A stretch of 64,000 bases of DNA from Solirubrobacterales bacterium. GTDB lineage: Bacteria; Actinomycetota; Thermoleophilia; Solirubrobacterales; 70-9. Where the stretch lies: NCBI GenBank assembly GCA_025450585.1, contig JANWHD010000018.1, positions 1-64,000 on the forward strand, in the 5' to 3' direction. Both the position numbers and the translations under genes were made by a program. Below the pieces are notes generated by a model that saw nothing but the letters and a program-made list of their open reading frames with translations, did not search any database and had not been told where the DNA came from. Below, piece after piece: positions 35,699 through 44,593 of the stretch; positions within the stretch are counted from its first letter, which is position 1, and each line of letters starts with the position of its first letter.

Positions 35699-36538
35699 AT
35701 GAACCCCGACCGTAGTCGCGAGCCAGTGGCACGCCGACTGCTTGCGATAGTCACCGACGACCCGATCGGTCGCGAGCCGCTGCGCGAGATCCGCCCCGTC
35801 GGCCCTCATGACAGCGGCAACGAGGTCGAGCTGCGCGTGGTGGTTCCGGCGGTCGAGGCGAGCGCCTTCCGACACACTCTGGGCGACGTCGACGAGCCCA
35901 AGCGAGAGGCCGAAGCCCGACTCGACCGGGTGCTCGAGGAGCTCCGCGCGAACGGCATCGAGGCCGGCGGCGAGGTGGGCGATCCCGACCCGATCCAGGC
36001 CGCCCAGGACGCCCTGCTGAAAGCACCGGCGGACGAGATCGTGATCTTCGAGCACGAGCGGGCGCAGGCTCGCTGGTTCGAGGAAGACCTGCTGGAAAAG
36101 GCCGAAGCGGGACTCGACCCCCCGCTCCGGATGGTGGTCGTGCACAGCGACGACGACGGATCCGAGCACGTCGTCGGCGTCGAGACCTCCGGTCCGGGGA
36201 TCCGCAACTCGGCCGAGGGCCATGAGGTCGGCTCGGCCTACCTCCCGGGCCTCTCGCGCGGCGATTTCGCCGGCATGGTCGCGGGCATCTTCGGCACCAT
36301 CGTCGCCGCCATCCTGGCCGGCGCGGTCGCGGTCGACAACGGCGAGGTGACCGGCCGCGCCGCGGCCGCGATCCTGATCGCGATCGGAATCGCCCTGGTC
36401 AACATGGCGCATGTCGTCGGCCTGACGCTGATGGAGAGCGTCCGTTACCGCGGCGGCTTCGCCAAGCTCTTCCGCTACCTCTCGCTGATCGGCACCCCAC
36501 TCGCGGTCGTGGCCAACCTCGTGCTCCTCGCGAGCTGA
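35699..36538 (+). CDS. Membrane-anchored protein with USP-like N-terminal domain
   Basis: 279 residues from ATG 35699. The first 160 alternate strands and helices (LRVVVPA, EIVIFEHERAQARWFEEDLLEKA, MVVVHSD), reminiscent of universal-stress-protein folds seen in other high-GC actinobacteria, then three membrane segments follow (FAGMVAGIFGTIVAAILAGAV, AAAAILIAIGIALVNMAHVVG, YLSLIGTPLAVVANLVLLAS). Residue RNSAEG may correspond to the phosphate loop, but the match is weak. Role unknown, possibly envelope stress. Its end is seven bases from the convergent MarR gene. Confidence 0.65.
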   Translation: MNPDRSREPVARRLLAIVTDDPIGREPLREIRPVGPHDSGNEVELRVVVPAVEASAFRHTLGDVDEPKREAEARLDRVLEELRANGIEAGGEVGDPDPIQAAQDALLKAPADEIVIFEHERAQARWFEEDLLEKAEAGLDPPLRMVVVHSDDDGSEHVVGVETSGPGIRNSAEGHEVGSAYLPGLSRGDFAGMVAGIFGTIVAAILAGAVAVDNGEVTGRAAAAILIAIGIALVNMAHVVGLTLMESVRYRGGFAKLFRYLSLIGTPLAVVANLVLLAS

Positions 36539-36545
36539 ACGCTGC

Positions 36546-37016
36546 TCACTCGAAGCTCGCCAACCTGTCCAGGTGGCGCCTGCCGACCTCGTTGGTGAGG
36601 CGGAGGAACTCGGTGATCCGGGCCAGCTCGGCGGCGGTGAAGCGGCTCGCCAGGGACGCCTCCCACTCTGCCGCCAGCGGGGCCCAGATCTGCTCGGCGC
36701 GGGCGTAGAACTCGGGGGTAACCTCGACCTTGACGCGGCGGCGGTCGGCGGGGTCGGGGACGCGGCGGGCGAAGCCGGCGCGCTCGAGCCGGTCGACGAC
36801 GCCGGTCACTGCACCGCTGGTCAGCCCCACCTCGGTCGCCAGCTCCCCGGCGCTGAGGCCGCCGGCGTTCTCGATCGCATTCAGGCAGTGCAGGTCGGTG
36901 CGGTTGACTCCGAGCCGATCGGCGGCGAGGTTTTCGAAGGCGCTGTCCTGGTTGCCGCCGGCGCGGAAGGCGGTGATCAGCTCCTCGATCAGCTGTCGCT
37001 TTGGACTTGCAGGCAT
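36546..37016 (-). CDS. MarR-family regulator
   Basis: 156-residue winged helix with LHCLNAIENAGGLSAGELATEVGLTSGAVTGVVDRLERAGFARRVPDPADRRRVKVEVT, the typical recognition helix and wing (DxRxxxV). It is divergent from a VOC-family gene, and the 68-base space between the starts (from 37017) contains an inverted repeat and a direct repeat, so it probably regulates itself and that gene in response to a small ligand. Start ATG 37016. Confidence 0.9.
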   Translation of the reverse strand: MPASPKRQLIEELITAFRAGGNQDSAFENLAADRLGVNRTDLHCLNAIENAGGLSAGELATEVGLTSGAVTGVVDRLERAGFARRVPDPADRRRVKVEVTPEFYARAEQIWAPLAAEWEASLASRFTAAELARITEFLRLTNEVGRRHLDRLASFE

Positions 37017-37017
37017 A

Positions 37018-37048
37018 TCTCTTAGTTGCTAAGATACTTGCTAGATAA
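37018..37048. promoter_or_regulatory. Probable MarR operator
   Basis: TCTTAG TTG CTAAGA (37020-37034) is a perfect inverted repeat next to the MarR start, and TTGCTAAGATA is followed 12 bases on by the near copy TTGCTAGATAA (37038-37048). Position between divergent marR and VOC genes supports an operator. Confidence 0.6.
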
Positions 37049-37102
37049 GGAACTTACCGAGCGAGAGAATCATAGGACGCTCGGATGACGAAGGGAGTGC
37101 GA

Positions 37103-37513
37103 ATGGCGGACGCGGGAAACACGGCATCGAAGATCGAATGGCGACTGGAGCTGGTGCAGGTCCCGGTCTCCGACGTCGACCGGGCCAAGGCCTTCTACGT
37201 CGACCGGGTCGGCTTCCTCGCCGAACACGACCACCAGGTGAGCGAGGAGCTGCGCTTCGTGCAGCTGACCCCGCCCGGCTCGGCCTGCTCGATCGCACTG
37301 ACCACTGGCGCGCACCAGATGCAACCGGGGAGCGTCTCGGGCCTACAGCTGGTCGTCGAGAACGCTGACACGGCCAGGGCGGAGCTGGTTGAGCGCGGGG
37401 TCGAAGCGAGCGAGGTGCAGGAGTTCCCCTGGGGCCGTTTCGTGTTCTTCGCGGACCCGGACGGCAACGGCTGGGCCGTCCAGGAGATTGTCCGCGTCAG
37501 CCCGAGCTCTTAG
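37103..37513 (+). CDS. VOC-superfamily (glyoxalase/dioxygenase fold) protein
   Basis: 136 residues. One VOC unit pair: WRLELVQVPVSDVDRAKAFYVDRVGF, SGLQLVVEN and FVFFADPDGNGWAVQE, with a Gln/His-Glu metal set typical of glyoxalase-like proteins; the substrate is unknown. ATG 37103 is preferred over ATG 37085 because AAGGGAG lies five bases before it. It is divergent from the MarR gene, which probably controls it. Confidence 0.85.
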   Translation: MADAGNTASKIEWRLELVQVPVSDVDRAKAFYVDRVGFLAEHDHQVSEELRFVQLTPPGSACSIALTTGAHQMQPGSVSGLQLVVENADTARAELVERGVEASEVQEFPWGRFVFFADPDGNGWAVQEIVRVSPSS

Positions 37514-37522
37514 CCCTGCCCA

Positions 37523-38311
37523 TCAGGCGGCGACCGCGGTCCCAATCCCCATCGGCAGCCACCGGATCCGCTCTCGTATGTCCTCCGGGGCACCGGCGAG
37601 CTCGCGCTCTATCTCTTCTCGCCCCTGGCGGAAGTGCTTCCAGCCCTCGTAGTGGATCGGGATCGCGGCCTGCGGCTGGATCAGGCCGCACAGCTCGACG
37701 GCTTCCCTCGCGTTCATCGTGTAGCGCACCGGGCCGGAGATCGGGAAGCGGACGCCTCCCAGGTGCAGGAGGGCGGTGCCGACCTGGAGGCGGTCGGCGA
37801 CCTGACGAACGCCGTCGTAGAGCACCGTGTCGCCGGAGATCCAGAGGACTCCGTGCTCCTGGCCGTCCCACTCGAGTGCGAACCCGATTACGTCGCCGAC
37901 TATCGGGCGGCTAAGCGGAGGGCCGTGGCGGCAGGGCGTGGCGCTGATCTCGATCGTCGGCCGGGCCGGGTCCTCGAGCCGCGTGCTCGCCCATGGCTCG
38001 AGGCCGCGGGCGTGGCCCCCCAGGCGCTCGGCGCCCGGGACCGTGGTGATGACGGCTCCGGCCGTGGGCAGCAATGCCCGCCCGGCGGCGTCGAGGTTGT
38101 CGTCGTGGTGATCGTGGCTGAGCAGAACGGCGTCGATCCGCCCGAGGTCGTCGGCGGCGATCGCCGGGCCGGCCAGCTTGCGCGAGCCGGTGCCCCAGCC
38201 GAACCGGTAGTCCTGACCCGGGGGATCGAACGTCGGATCGGTCAGCAGGCGCCAGCCCCCGACCTCGATCAGGACGGTGGGGCCGCCGATGTGGGTTATC
38301 TCGACATTCAA
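37523..38311 (-). CDS. Metallo-beta-lactamase-fold hydrolase (UlaG/RomA-like)
   Basis: About 262 residues. Opens with NVEITHIGGPTVLIEVGGWRLLTDPTFD, has the metal motif LLSHDHHDDNLD (HxHxDH variant SHDHHDD), WISGDTVLYDG and PIHYEGWKHF near the C-terminus, as in cytosolic lactonase/phospholipase-D-like members. TTG 38311 is the best start at the conserved region but lacks a clear ribosome binding site; the longer frame to 38755 is antisense to the next gene. Convergent with the VOC gene. Confidence 0.82.
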   Translation of the reverse strand: MNVEITHIGGPTVLIEVGGWRLLTDPTFDPPGQDYRFGWGTGSRKLAGPAIAADDLGRIDAVLLSHDHHDDNLDAAGRALLPTAGAVITTVPGAERLGGHARGLEPWASTRLEDPARPTIEISATPCRHGPPLSRPIVGDVIGFALEWDGQEHGVLWISGDTVLYDGVRQVADRLQVGTALLHLGGVRFPISGPVRYTMNAREAVELCGLIQPQAAIPIHYEGWKHFRQGREEIERELAGAPEDIRERIRWLPMGIGTAVAA

Positions 38312-38449
38312 GATGCAGGCAACATATTGGCCGAGCCCCGGGCGAGACAACCCCCTGTCGATTTCGGCGATCCCCGTTCGTCTTAGTGGGTAGAGGCGGG
38401 AATATCGGGCACACCGAGCTTCCGCAAGACGACCAGAAAGGACCCAAAG

Positions 38450-38878
38450 ATGAGAGTGATGGCGATCGTGAAGGCAAGCAAGGACTCCGAGGCCGGCGTG
38501 ATGCCGAGCGAGGAGCTGCTCGCCGCGATGGGCGAGTTCAACGAGGAGATGGTCAAGGCCGGGGTGATGCTGGCCGGCGAGGGCCTGCACCCCTCCTCCA
38601 AGGGCGCTCGCGTCAGCTTCGGCGGCGACGGTGAGCGGACCGTGACCGACGGCCCCTTCGCCGAGACCAAGGAGCTGATCGCGGGCTACTGGCTGATGCA
38701 GGTGGGCTCCTTCGAGGAGGCGGTGGAATGGATCAAGCGCTGCCCCAACCCGCACGACGAGCCCGGCGAGATCGAGATCCGGCAGGTCTTCGAGGCCGAC
38801 GACTTCGGCGAGGAGTTCACGCCGGAGCTGCGCGAGCAGGAGGACCGGATCCGGGCCCAGGCCGAGCAGAACCAGTAG
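38450..38878 (+). CDS. DGPF/YCII-family protein, copy 1
   Basis: 142 residues with VMAIVKASKDSEAG, GLHPSSKGARVSF and the signature TVTDGPFAETKELIAGYWLMQVGSFEEAVEW. A ferredoxin-like dimeric fold often found next to ECF42 sigma factors; here no sigma gene adjoins, unlike the second copy at 57366. Start ATG 38450 after AGAAAGGA. Enzymatic role unknown. Confidence 0.85.
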   Translation: MRVMAIVKASKDSEAGVMPSEELLAAMGEFNEEMVKAGVMLAGEGLHPSSKGARVSFGGDGERTVTDGPFAETKELIAGYWLMQVGSFEEAVEWIKRCPNPHDEPGEIEIRQVFEADDFGEEFTPELREQEDRIRAQAEQNQ

Positions 38879-38950
38879 GCCACGCTCAGAGCAGCACCAG
38901 CCGGGCGGTGCACACGCCCGGCTGGTGCTGCCCTGGCTCGGGCCGTCTCG

Positions 38951-39628
38951 TCAGCCGAAGTCGAGGACGCGGAAGCGGGTCGAGTCGATGGTGGAGTCCG
39001 GCGTGCAGGCTCCGTTGGAGGCGGTCTGGACGCTCAGCTGGTTGGTGGTTGGAGCGACCGGGTCCATCTGGGGCTGGGCGCCGACGTCCTGTTCGACCTG
39101 CTGGAGCGTGGTCGAGCCGGTCGAGACTTCGCCGCCGCCGACCTGCTGGCCATTGAGGTTGATTTCGAAGTACACCCGACAGGAGCCCGGGCCGGATTCG
39201 TCGTAGGCGAGCGTCGCCACGGCCGCGCCGAAGATGACGTCGATCTCGCCGGGCTTCTGGACCCAGGTGCTGTCGGCCAGCGGGTACGGCGTGGGCCCGC
39301 CGGCCACAGGCGCCGAACCGCCGGTGGGGCTGGCAACGAAGGAAACCGGGAACTGGAGGTTCGAGGGAGCGACCGCACCGGCGCCGATCTGCTTCGAGCC
39401 GACCGCGCCGTCGGCGATCTGGTTGCTCCGCACCGCGTCCACCGCAATCTTGCCGCTGACGATCGCCCTCTTGAAGACGTCGGAGGTGCGGACGGCCCCC
39501 GGGGCGATGTCGCCGGAGCGGATCTTGTCCGCCGCGTAGGCGGCGCTGCCCCCGAGGACGAGGAAGAGAGCCAGGGTCGAGACGATGTTTGCGTAGGTGA
39601 GACGTGGTTTGTTTTGCATCCCACCCAT
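38951..39628 (-). CDS. Exported protein with short-repeat stalk
   Basis: 225 residues with an N-terminal export signal RLTYANIVSTLALFLVLGGSAAYAA, then repeats of the form I.(S/D)G.IA..AV (KIRSGDIAPGAVRTSDV, IVSGKIAVDAVRSNQIADGAVGSKQIGAGAV) and a beta-rich C-terminal domain with two cysteines likely forming a disulfide. I recall this signal and repeat type in many Solirubrobacterales secreted proteins. Function unknown, presumably cell surface. Confidence 0.75.
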   Translation of the reverse strand: MGGMQNKPRLTYANIVSTLALFLVLGGSAAYAADKIRSGDIAPGAVRTSDVFKRAIVSGKIAVDAVRSNQIADGAVGSKQIGAGAVAPSNLQFPVSFVASPTGGSAPVAGGPTPYPLADSTWVQKPGEIDVIFGAAVATLAYDESGPGSCRVYFEINLNGQQVGGGEVSTGSTTLQQVEQDVGAQPQMDPVAPTTNQLSVQTASNGACTPDSTIDSTRFRVLDFG

Positions 39629-39727
39629 TTCGGGACGCAGCGCAGTGCGCCCCCCACCCCAAAGACATTCGAGCGGAGCTGATTTCGGCCAGCCTTGTCC
39701 AATGTGGAAGGTGGCCCGCCAAGCGGA

Positions 39728-40627
39728 CTAGGGCAACACCAGTTGAGCGTGGATCGCCCGGTGGTCGCTGCCGGGAAGGGGGTCGACCCCGTATTCGGAG
39801 ATCCCGAGGCGGCGGTCCGCGAGGACGTGGTCGATCGTCATCAGCCCCCAGGGGAACACCTGACCGCTCGGCCAGGTGGGCTGCAGGCCCTTGCCGGTCG
39901 CCGCGCCCGCGTCGCGGTAGCCGCGGTCGACGAGGTCACGGAACTCGGTCTGGTCGAAGGTGGCGTTGAAGTCTCCGATCAGCAGCCACGGGGCTCCGGA
40001 GCCGGCTGCCGGCAGGCTCTCGAGCGCTTCCCGCCAGAGGTCGACGTCCATGCTCGGGGGGAAGGGATGCACCGCGACCAGGCGCAGGCGCCTACCGTCC
40101 GGAAGAACCATCGAGGCGCGTGGCATCCGAGCCGGGAACTGCGTCTGGTGCGGGAGCGGGCTCAGGGGGTGGCGTGCGTAGAGGCCGCCGCCGCGGCCTC
40201 TCGGCTGCGCCATCAGCACCGAGTGCGGGAGCCGGCGGGCGATCCCGGCCCGGCGCAGGCGGCGGGCAAAGGACGGGGTCAGCTCCTGGACGCTGAGCAG
40301 GTCGGGGTGGTATCGGTCGACCAGGGCAACCAGGGCGCTCGGGTCGGCGCTGCCGAGGTAGACGTTGGCCGAGAGAACCGTGAGCGTCTCGCGGCCCTCC
40401 GCCCGCACGGCTTCACTGCCGATCGCCCGCGGCAGGACCGTCGCCGCGAGATAGACCGTCGCAATAGCGGCGACCGTCGCGGCGGCCCAGTTGTGCAACG
40501 CGACGGCGACCCCCGCGACCAGCAGTGCCGCGACCGCAGCGTAGGGCGTGAACCACATCAGCGAGGTCAGCCCTCCGCCCTCCAGTCCGAAGGCGCGGAC
40601 GATCGCCCAAAGGGCGACCGGGATCAC
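39728..40627 (-). CDS. Endonuclease/exonuclease/phosphatase-family protein, membrane anchored
   Basis: About 299 residues. Three N-terminal hydrophobic segments (VIPVALWAIVRAF, MWFTPYAAVAALLVAGVAVAL, AATVAAIATVYLAATVL) precede an EEP domain: LTVLSANVYLG, PDLLSVQELT, WLLIGDFNATFDQTEFRDL and the final GSDHRAIHAQLVL, which carry the Asn, Glu, Asp-x-Asn and Asp-His active-site residues. The soluble part likely faces outside. GTG 40627 is a guess; the frame continues upstream without an ATG. Substrate (nucleic acid, phospholipid or sugar phosphate) unknown. Confidence 0.8.
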   Translation of the reverse strand: MIPVALWAIVRAFGLEGGGLTSLMWFTPYAAVAALLVAGVAVALHNWAAATVAAIATVYLAATVLPRAIGSEAVRAEGRETLTVLSANVYLGSADPSALVALVDRYHPDLLSVQELTPSFARRLRRAGIARRLPHSVLMAQPRGRGGGLYARHPLSPLPHQTQFPARMPRASMVLPDGRRLRLVAVHPFPPSMDVDLWREALESLPAAGSGAPWLLIGDFNATFDQTEFRDLVDRGYRDAGAATGKGLQPTWPSGQVFPWGLMTIDHVLADRRLGISEYGVDPLPGSDHRAIHAQLVLP

Positions 40628-40767
40628 CGCCGCCCAGATCGGCCAGTAGCGCCGCGCGCCAGCACGTTTGAATGCCTTGGTAGCCAGGGAGAGATCTTCG
40701 ACTATTTGCGCGCGGTAACGAAGTAGCCCATACCGCTTCCTTGCAAATCTGAAGCTGCACTTCGTAA

Positions 40768-41541
40768 TTACAAGGATGATCGGTCTGGTCGAGCCTCGGA
40801 CACCACCAGCCGCAGCGACCCATCGAAGCTCTCCTGCCCGCGCAGGTGGCCGTGCTCGGCGTCCCAGGCGCCGGACCCGAGGGCCGCGGCGAGGCGCGCG
40901 ACGATGCGATCCTCGACGCCCGGGTCGAGGAGGGCCCACATCGACTGCGAAGCGCGGATGGCGGGGTCGAGGAGGGCCTCGGGGCGAGACCAGAAAGCCT
41001 CGAAGAAGCCATCGGCACAGTCGGCGGGGGTGGGGATGCGCTCGACTCGGGTCCGGCCGCCGAGGGCCCGCTCGACCTCGGCGATCGCGGGGAAGCGAGG
41101 GTGCTCCAGCTCGATGCCCTCGGCGAGGTACTCGAGCTGCCAGGCGGGCAGGCAATCGAGGTCGAAGGTGAAGACGACGACCGGGCCGCGGGCGACCCGG
41201 CGCAACTCGGCGAGACCGGCCCCGGGCGGCTCCCAGTGGTGGATGGTCACGCATGCCATCGCGGCGTCGAAGGCGTCGTCGTCGAAAGGCAGTGCCTCGG
41301 CACGGGCGTCGATCGCCGGCGCCGCGCCCGGCGGGCGCTGAGCGCGCATCGTCGGGCTCGGCTCGACTGCCAGCACCTCGCGGTCCGCGGGCTCATAGGA
41401 ACCGCTTCCGGCACCGACGTTGAGCACCGTGCGTGCGTCTCCGAGGGCGGCGTGAATCCGCGCCTCGATTCGCGGGTCCGCCCTGCGGTTGCGCGCATAG
41501 GTCAGCCCGTGCCGCTCGTAGTCGACGCGCGGACGTGCCAC
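40768..41541 (-). CDS. SAM-dependent methyltransferase (class I)
   Basis: 257 residues with motif I VLNVGAGSGSYEP, acidic AVEPSPTM, and DDAFDAAMACVTIHHW, typical of small-molecule methyltransferases in the UbiE/type 11 group. The C-terminal half carries a cap-like region. Neighbours give no hint of the substrate. Start GTG 41541. Confidence 0.82.
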   Translation of the reverse strand: MARPRVDYERHGLTYARNRRADPRIEARIHAALGDARTVLNVGAGSGSYEPADREVLAVEPSPTMRAQRPPGAAPAIDARAEALPFDDDAFDAAMACVTIHHWEPPGAGLAELRRVARGPVVVFTFDLDCLPAWQLEYLAEGIELEHPRFPAIAEVERALGGRTRVERIPTPADCADGFFEAFWSRPEALLDPAIRASQSMWALLDPGVEDRIVARLAAALGSGAWDAEHGHLRGQESFDGSLRLVVSEARPDRSSL

Positions 41542-41568
41542 GGCCCGAACCCTAGATGGTGGTCGCGA

Positions 41569-42222
41569 TCAGCTGCCGGTCGCCGAGAAGTGCTGGTAGT
41601 CCTTGGGCCAAGACCAGTTGCCCGCCCACTCCCAGCCGGCCGAGGCGAACGCCTTCACCACCGGGCCGTGGCGGTGGATCATCCCCTTGCGGTGGCGCGA
41701 GCGGTTGGCGTAGGGGGTGCCGGCGGGAGGCGAGACGTAGCCGGAAGCGGTGACGTAGGGGTTCTCGATCGGGTTGACGTCGATCGCCCGGCCATAGGCG
41801 TGTTCGGACCAGACCCCGGGGCTGCCGGCGACGAAGCGGCAGTTGAACCCCGAGGTGTTGTCGGCGGCCATGCTGCGGCGATCGTCGGCGTCGTAGGCGT
41901 CGACGAGCCGCATCCGGCGGATCGGGAAGCGCAGCCTGTAGAGCCTGCGCATCGTGCCCAGCATCGCCGCGGCGGCGTCGCGGTTGACGACCAGGCGGCC
42001 GCGGTGGGAGCGGCCGTCGAAGCCCCAGTGCCTCACCGTGAGCAAGCGCAGATCCGCGAACCCGACCGGGCAGCCACTGCGCCAGGAGACGCCCGTCATC
42101 CGCGCTCGGGTCTCGGCGTCGATCGCCTCCACGCGCCCGTGAAACGCGTGGCCTGGGTGGGGTCGGGCCGCCGGGGCGGGGTGCGAGCCGGCGACGAGCA
42201 CGATGAGGGCGACAAGGACCAA
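41569..42222 (-). CDS. Secreted M15-family peptidase (D-Ala-D-Ala carboxypeptidase type)
   Basis: 217 residues. A hydrophobic export segment (LVLVALIVLVAG) is followed by the M15 core: SMAADNTSGFNCRF, SEHAYGRAIDVNPIENPYV with the zinc His and Asp, and a late WEWAGNWSWPKDYQHF with the second His, which usually cut peptidoglycan peptides. Start TTG 42222 leaves no positive n-region, so translation may begin further upstream in the same frame. It is back to back with the SDR gene. Confidence 0.8.
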   Translation of the reverse strand: MVLVALIVLVAGSHPAPAARPHPGHAFHGRVEAIDAETRARMTGVSWRSGCPVGFADLRLLTVRHWGFDGRSHRGRLVVNRDAAAAMLGTMRRLYRLRFPIRRMRLVDAYDADDRRSMAADNTSGFNCRFVAGSPGVWSEHAYGRAIDVNPIENPYVTASGYVSPPAGTPYANRSRHRKGMIHRHGPVVKAFASAGWEWAGNWSWPKDYQHFSATGS

Positions 42223-42327
42223 AGCCCATCCCGGGACGGCCGATCTCCCGTCGCGCTCCTCGATGCCCGGTGACGATAGCTCGCTCTTCCCCTGCCCTTC
42301 CGGTCACAGGCGGTTACGCTCCCATCC

Positions 42328-43344
42328 GTGACGAAGCAGCCGCAAACGGTTTTGGTTACCGGAGGCTCGGGCTTCCTCGGCAGTTGGTGCGTGATCGAGC
42401 TGCTGCGACGCGGGCACCGGGTGCGGACCACCGTGCGCGACCTCGCCCGCGAGTCCGAGGTCCGTGCCGCAGTCGCCTCCCAGGTCGACGCCGGCGAGCA
42501 GCTCTCGGTCTTCGCGGCGGACCTCACCGGCGACGCCGGTTGGGCGCAGGCGGTCGAGGGCTGCGACAGCGTGCTGCACGTCGCCTCGCCGTTCCCGCCG
42601 GTGCAGCCGAAGGACCCCGACGAGCTGATCGTGCCCGCCCGCGAGGGAACGCTGCGGGTGCTGCGCGCCTCGATCGACGCGGGGGTCGGGCGGGTCGTCG
42701 TCACCTCCTCCGTGGCCGCGATCGCCGGTGGCGCCAGGCCCGGAGGCAGGCCGCTGACCGAGCAGGACTGGACCGACCCCGACAAGCCGGGCCTCTCGCC
42801 CTACGTGCGGTCGAAGACGATCGCCGAGCGCGCGGCGTGGGACTTCATGGCCGAGGCCGGCGCCACCGACCGGCTCGCCGTCGTCAACCCGGGCGCGATC
42901 CTCGGCCCCGCCCTGAGCGACGATCACTCCTTCTCGCTGCAGGCGATCGAGCGGTTGCTGAAGGGGATGCCCGGCATTCCGCGGATCGGCTTCAGCTTCG
43001 TCGACGTGCGCGACGTCGCCGACCTGCACCTGCGGGCGATGACCGCACCCGAGGCGGGCGGCGAGCGCTTCATCGCCGCCGGGCCGTTCTTCTGGATGTC
43101 CGAAGTCGCCGCGGTGCTGCGCGACCGGCTCGGGGAAGACGCGGCCAAGGTGCCGAAGCGCAAGCTCCCCGACCTGCTCGTGCGCGCGGCGGGCAGGTTC
43201 GACCCCGGCATCCGCTCGATCGTCAACCAGCTGGGCACTCGGTACGAGTACTCCAGCGAGAAGGCCGAATCGCGCCTGGGCTGGACCCAGCGGCCCGCCG
43301 AGGAGATGTTCGTCGACTGCGCGAGGAGCCTGGCCGCTGCCTGA
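42328..43344 (+). CDS. Extended SDR, NAD(P)-dependent epimerase / dihydroflavonol reductase-like
   Basis: 338 residues with the Rossmann motif VLVTGGSGFLGSWCVIELLRRG, DLTGDAGW, and the active site TSSVAAIAGG...YVRSKTIAE (Ser, Tyr-x-x-x-Lys). The pattern fits dihydroflavonol-4-reductase-like aldehyde reductases. Start GTG 42328. Physiological substrate unknown. A GNAT gene follows immediately. Confidence 0.87.
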   Translation: MTKQPQTVLVTGGSGFLGSWCVIELLRRGHRVRTTVRDLARESEVRAAVASQVDAGEQLSVFAADLTGDAGWAQAVEGCDSVLHVASPFPPVQPKDPDELIVPAREGTLRVLRASIDAGVGRVVVTSSVAAIAGGARPGGRPLTEQDWTDPDKPGLSPYVRSKTIAERAAWDFMAEAGATDRLAVVNPGAILGPALSDDHSFSLQAIERLLKGMPGIPRIGFSFVDVRDVADLHLRAMTAPEAGGERFIAAGPFFWMSEVAAVLRDRLGEDAAKVPKRKLPDLLVRAAGRFDPGIRSIVNQLGTRYEYSSEKAESRLGWTQRPAEEMFVDCARSLAAA

Positions 43345-43390
43345 GCAGGGCCCGACCGTCCGCCGCGCCGGGGTCGCTGACGCCCACGAC

Positions 43391-43807
43391 GTGGCGCGCC
43401 TCCTACACGACTTCAATACCGAGTTCGACGAAGAGACCCCCGGGGTGGCGGTCCTCGCCGAGCGTGTGGCGGACTTCATCGAGAAGGACGCGGTCGTCTT
43501 TCTGCTGATCGGTGACGGACCCGACGGGATCGCGCAGATGCGCTACTTCCCCTCGCTGTGGAGCGGGGAGCTCGACGCCTACCTGGAGGAGCTCTACGTC
43601 GTTCCCGGCCTCCGCGGCGGCGGGATCGGACGAACGCTTCTGGAGAGCGCGATGGAGACCGCCCGGGCCGCGGGCGCGACCCGCATGGACCTCAATACGG
43701 GAGAGACCGACACCGCCGCCCGCGCACTGTACGAGAGCGTTGGCTTCACCAACCGCGAAGGGCGCGAGGACGGCCCCTCGATGCTCTACTACGAGCGCGA
43801 GCTGTAG
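43391..43807 (+). CDS. GNAT-family acetyltransferase (start uncertain)
   Basis: At least 138 residues with LEELYVVPGLRGGGIGRTLLESAM (acetyl-CoA pyrophosphate loop, R/Q-x-x-G-x-G) and ARALYESVGFTNRE. The frame upstream of GTG 43391 reads TVRRAGVADAHDVARLL, which looks like a genuine GNAT N-terminus, so translation probably begins nearer the SDR stop (43344) at a non-ATG/GTG codon; the two genes would then be tightly linked. The 3' end overlaps the convergent next gene by 19 bases. Confidence 0.8.
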   Translation: MARLLHDFNTEFDEETPGVAVLAERVADFIEKDAVVFLLIGDGPDGIAQMRYFPSLWSGELDAYLEELYVVPGLRGGGIGRTLLESAMETARAAGATRMDLNTGETDTAARALYESVGFTNREGREDGPSMLYYEREL

Positions 43808-44292
43808 GGCCCGGCGGAGAAGGTCGGGATGACCGCCGCCCCGTGCAGCTCCTCCACCGTCGCGCGCTGACGCTCCGCTCGTTCGCCGAGCTGGCGGAAG
43901 TCGAACCCGCTCCACTCGGCTCCCAGCGCCTGCTCGAGCGCTCGCCACAGCTCGATCTTGCCGGAGATCCCCAGGCACAACCCCTCCAGCTCGACCACTC
44001 GGCTGAGAGGGGAATAACCGCGCAGCTGGCCGTTGAGCTTGAGGCGCCCAAGCTTCTCCAGCAGCCAGCCAGCCGCTGGCTTCACCGTGCTGCGACGGAC
44101 AGTCAGGCTCTCCATCACACGTTCGAGCGTCTCCCGGTCGGCCTCTATCTCAGCGCAGACCCGCTCCAGCGGCTCGCGCAGCTCCGGGCTCCCGCGGTTG
44201 CCCGCCACCATCCGCCGAGCCAGCTCGACGCCCGCGGCGGCGCCGGCGAGGTGGTCGTTGAGGTAGATGGACAGGTAGCGATCCTGTCCCAC
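43789..44292 (-). CDS. Helical protein, unknown function, linked to CsbD
   Basis: 167 residues, nearly all helical: LSIYLNDHLAGAAAGVELARRM, VCAEIEADRETLERVMESL and later helices suggest a four-helix bundle. No catalytic motif. It lies four bases downstream of the CsbD-like gene, so the two are likely co-transcribed; a general-stress role is inferred from that partner alone. Confidence 0.65.
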   Translation of the reverse strand: MGQDRYLSIYLNDHLAGAAAGVELARRMVAGNRGSPELREPLERVCAEIEADRETLERVMESLTVRRSTVKPAAGWLLEKLGRLKLNGQLRGYSPLSRVVELEGLCLGISGKIELWRALEQALGAEWSGFDFRQLGERAERQRATVEELHGAAVIPTFSAGPYSSRS

Positions 44293-44296
44293 GGCC

Positions 44297-44485
44297 TCAG
44301 GTCTTGCGCTCGAGATCGGAGACTTCCGCCGAGCGCTGCTCGACCTTCTCCTGGGCGCGATCTAGCTGCTCCTTCTTCTCGCCCTTCTCCTCCTCGCGCC
44401 TGCCCTCTCTGCGCAGGGAGCTGTCGCCGGCGAGGTCGCCCGCCGCCTTCTTCGCCCTTCCGGTGAGCTTGTCGAGAATGCTCAT
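44297..44485 (-). CDS. CsbD-like stress protein
   Basis: 62 residues, highly charged: MSILDKLTGRAKKAAGDLAGD followed by an Arg/Glu/Lys-rich helix. This resembles CsbD, a general-stress protein under alternative sigma control in Bacillus, though the C-terminal half is more charged than usual. ATG 44485 follows GGAACC. Operon with the helical protein downstream. Confidence 0.75.
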   Translation of the reverse strand: MSILDKLTGRAKKAAGDLAGDSSLRREGRREEEKGEKKEQLDRAQEKVEQRSAEVSDLERKT

Positions 44486-44593
44486 GACTGGTTCCTTTCG
44501 TCGACTTATCCGACTCGTCGGGTACCCCGGTGCCAGCGATCCCCAAACCGGACTCCCAGATCCCGGTGTCCCCTATGTAGGGTGGGGCGCGCG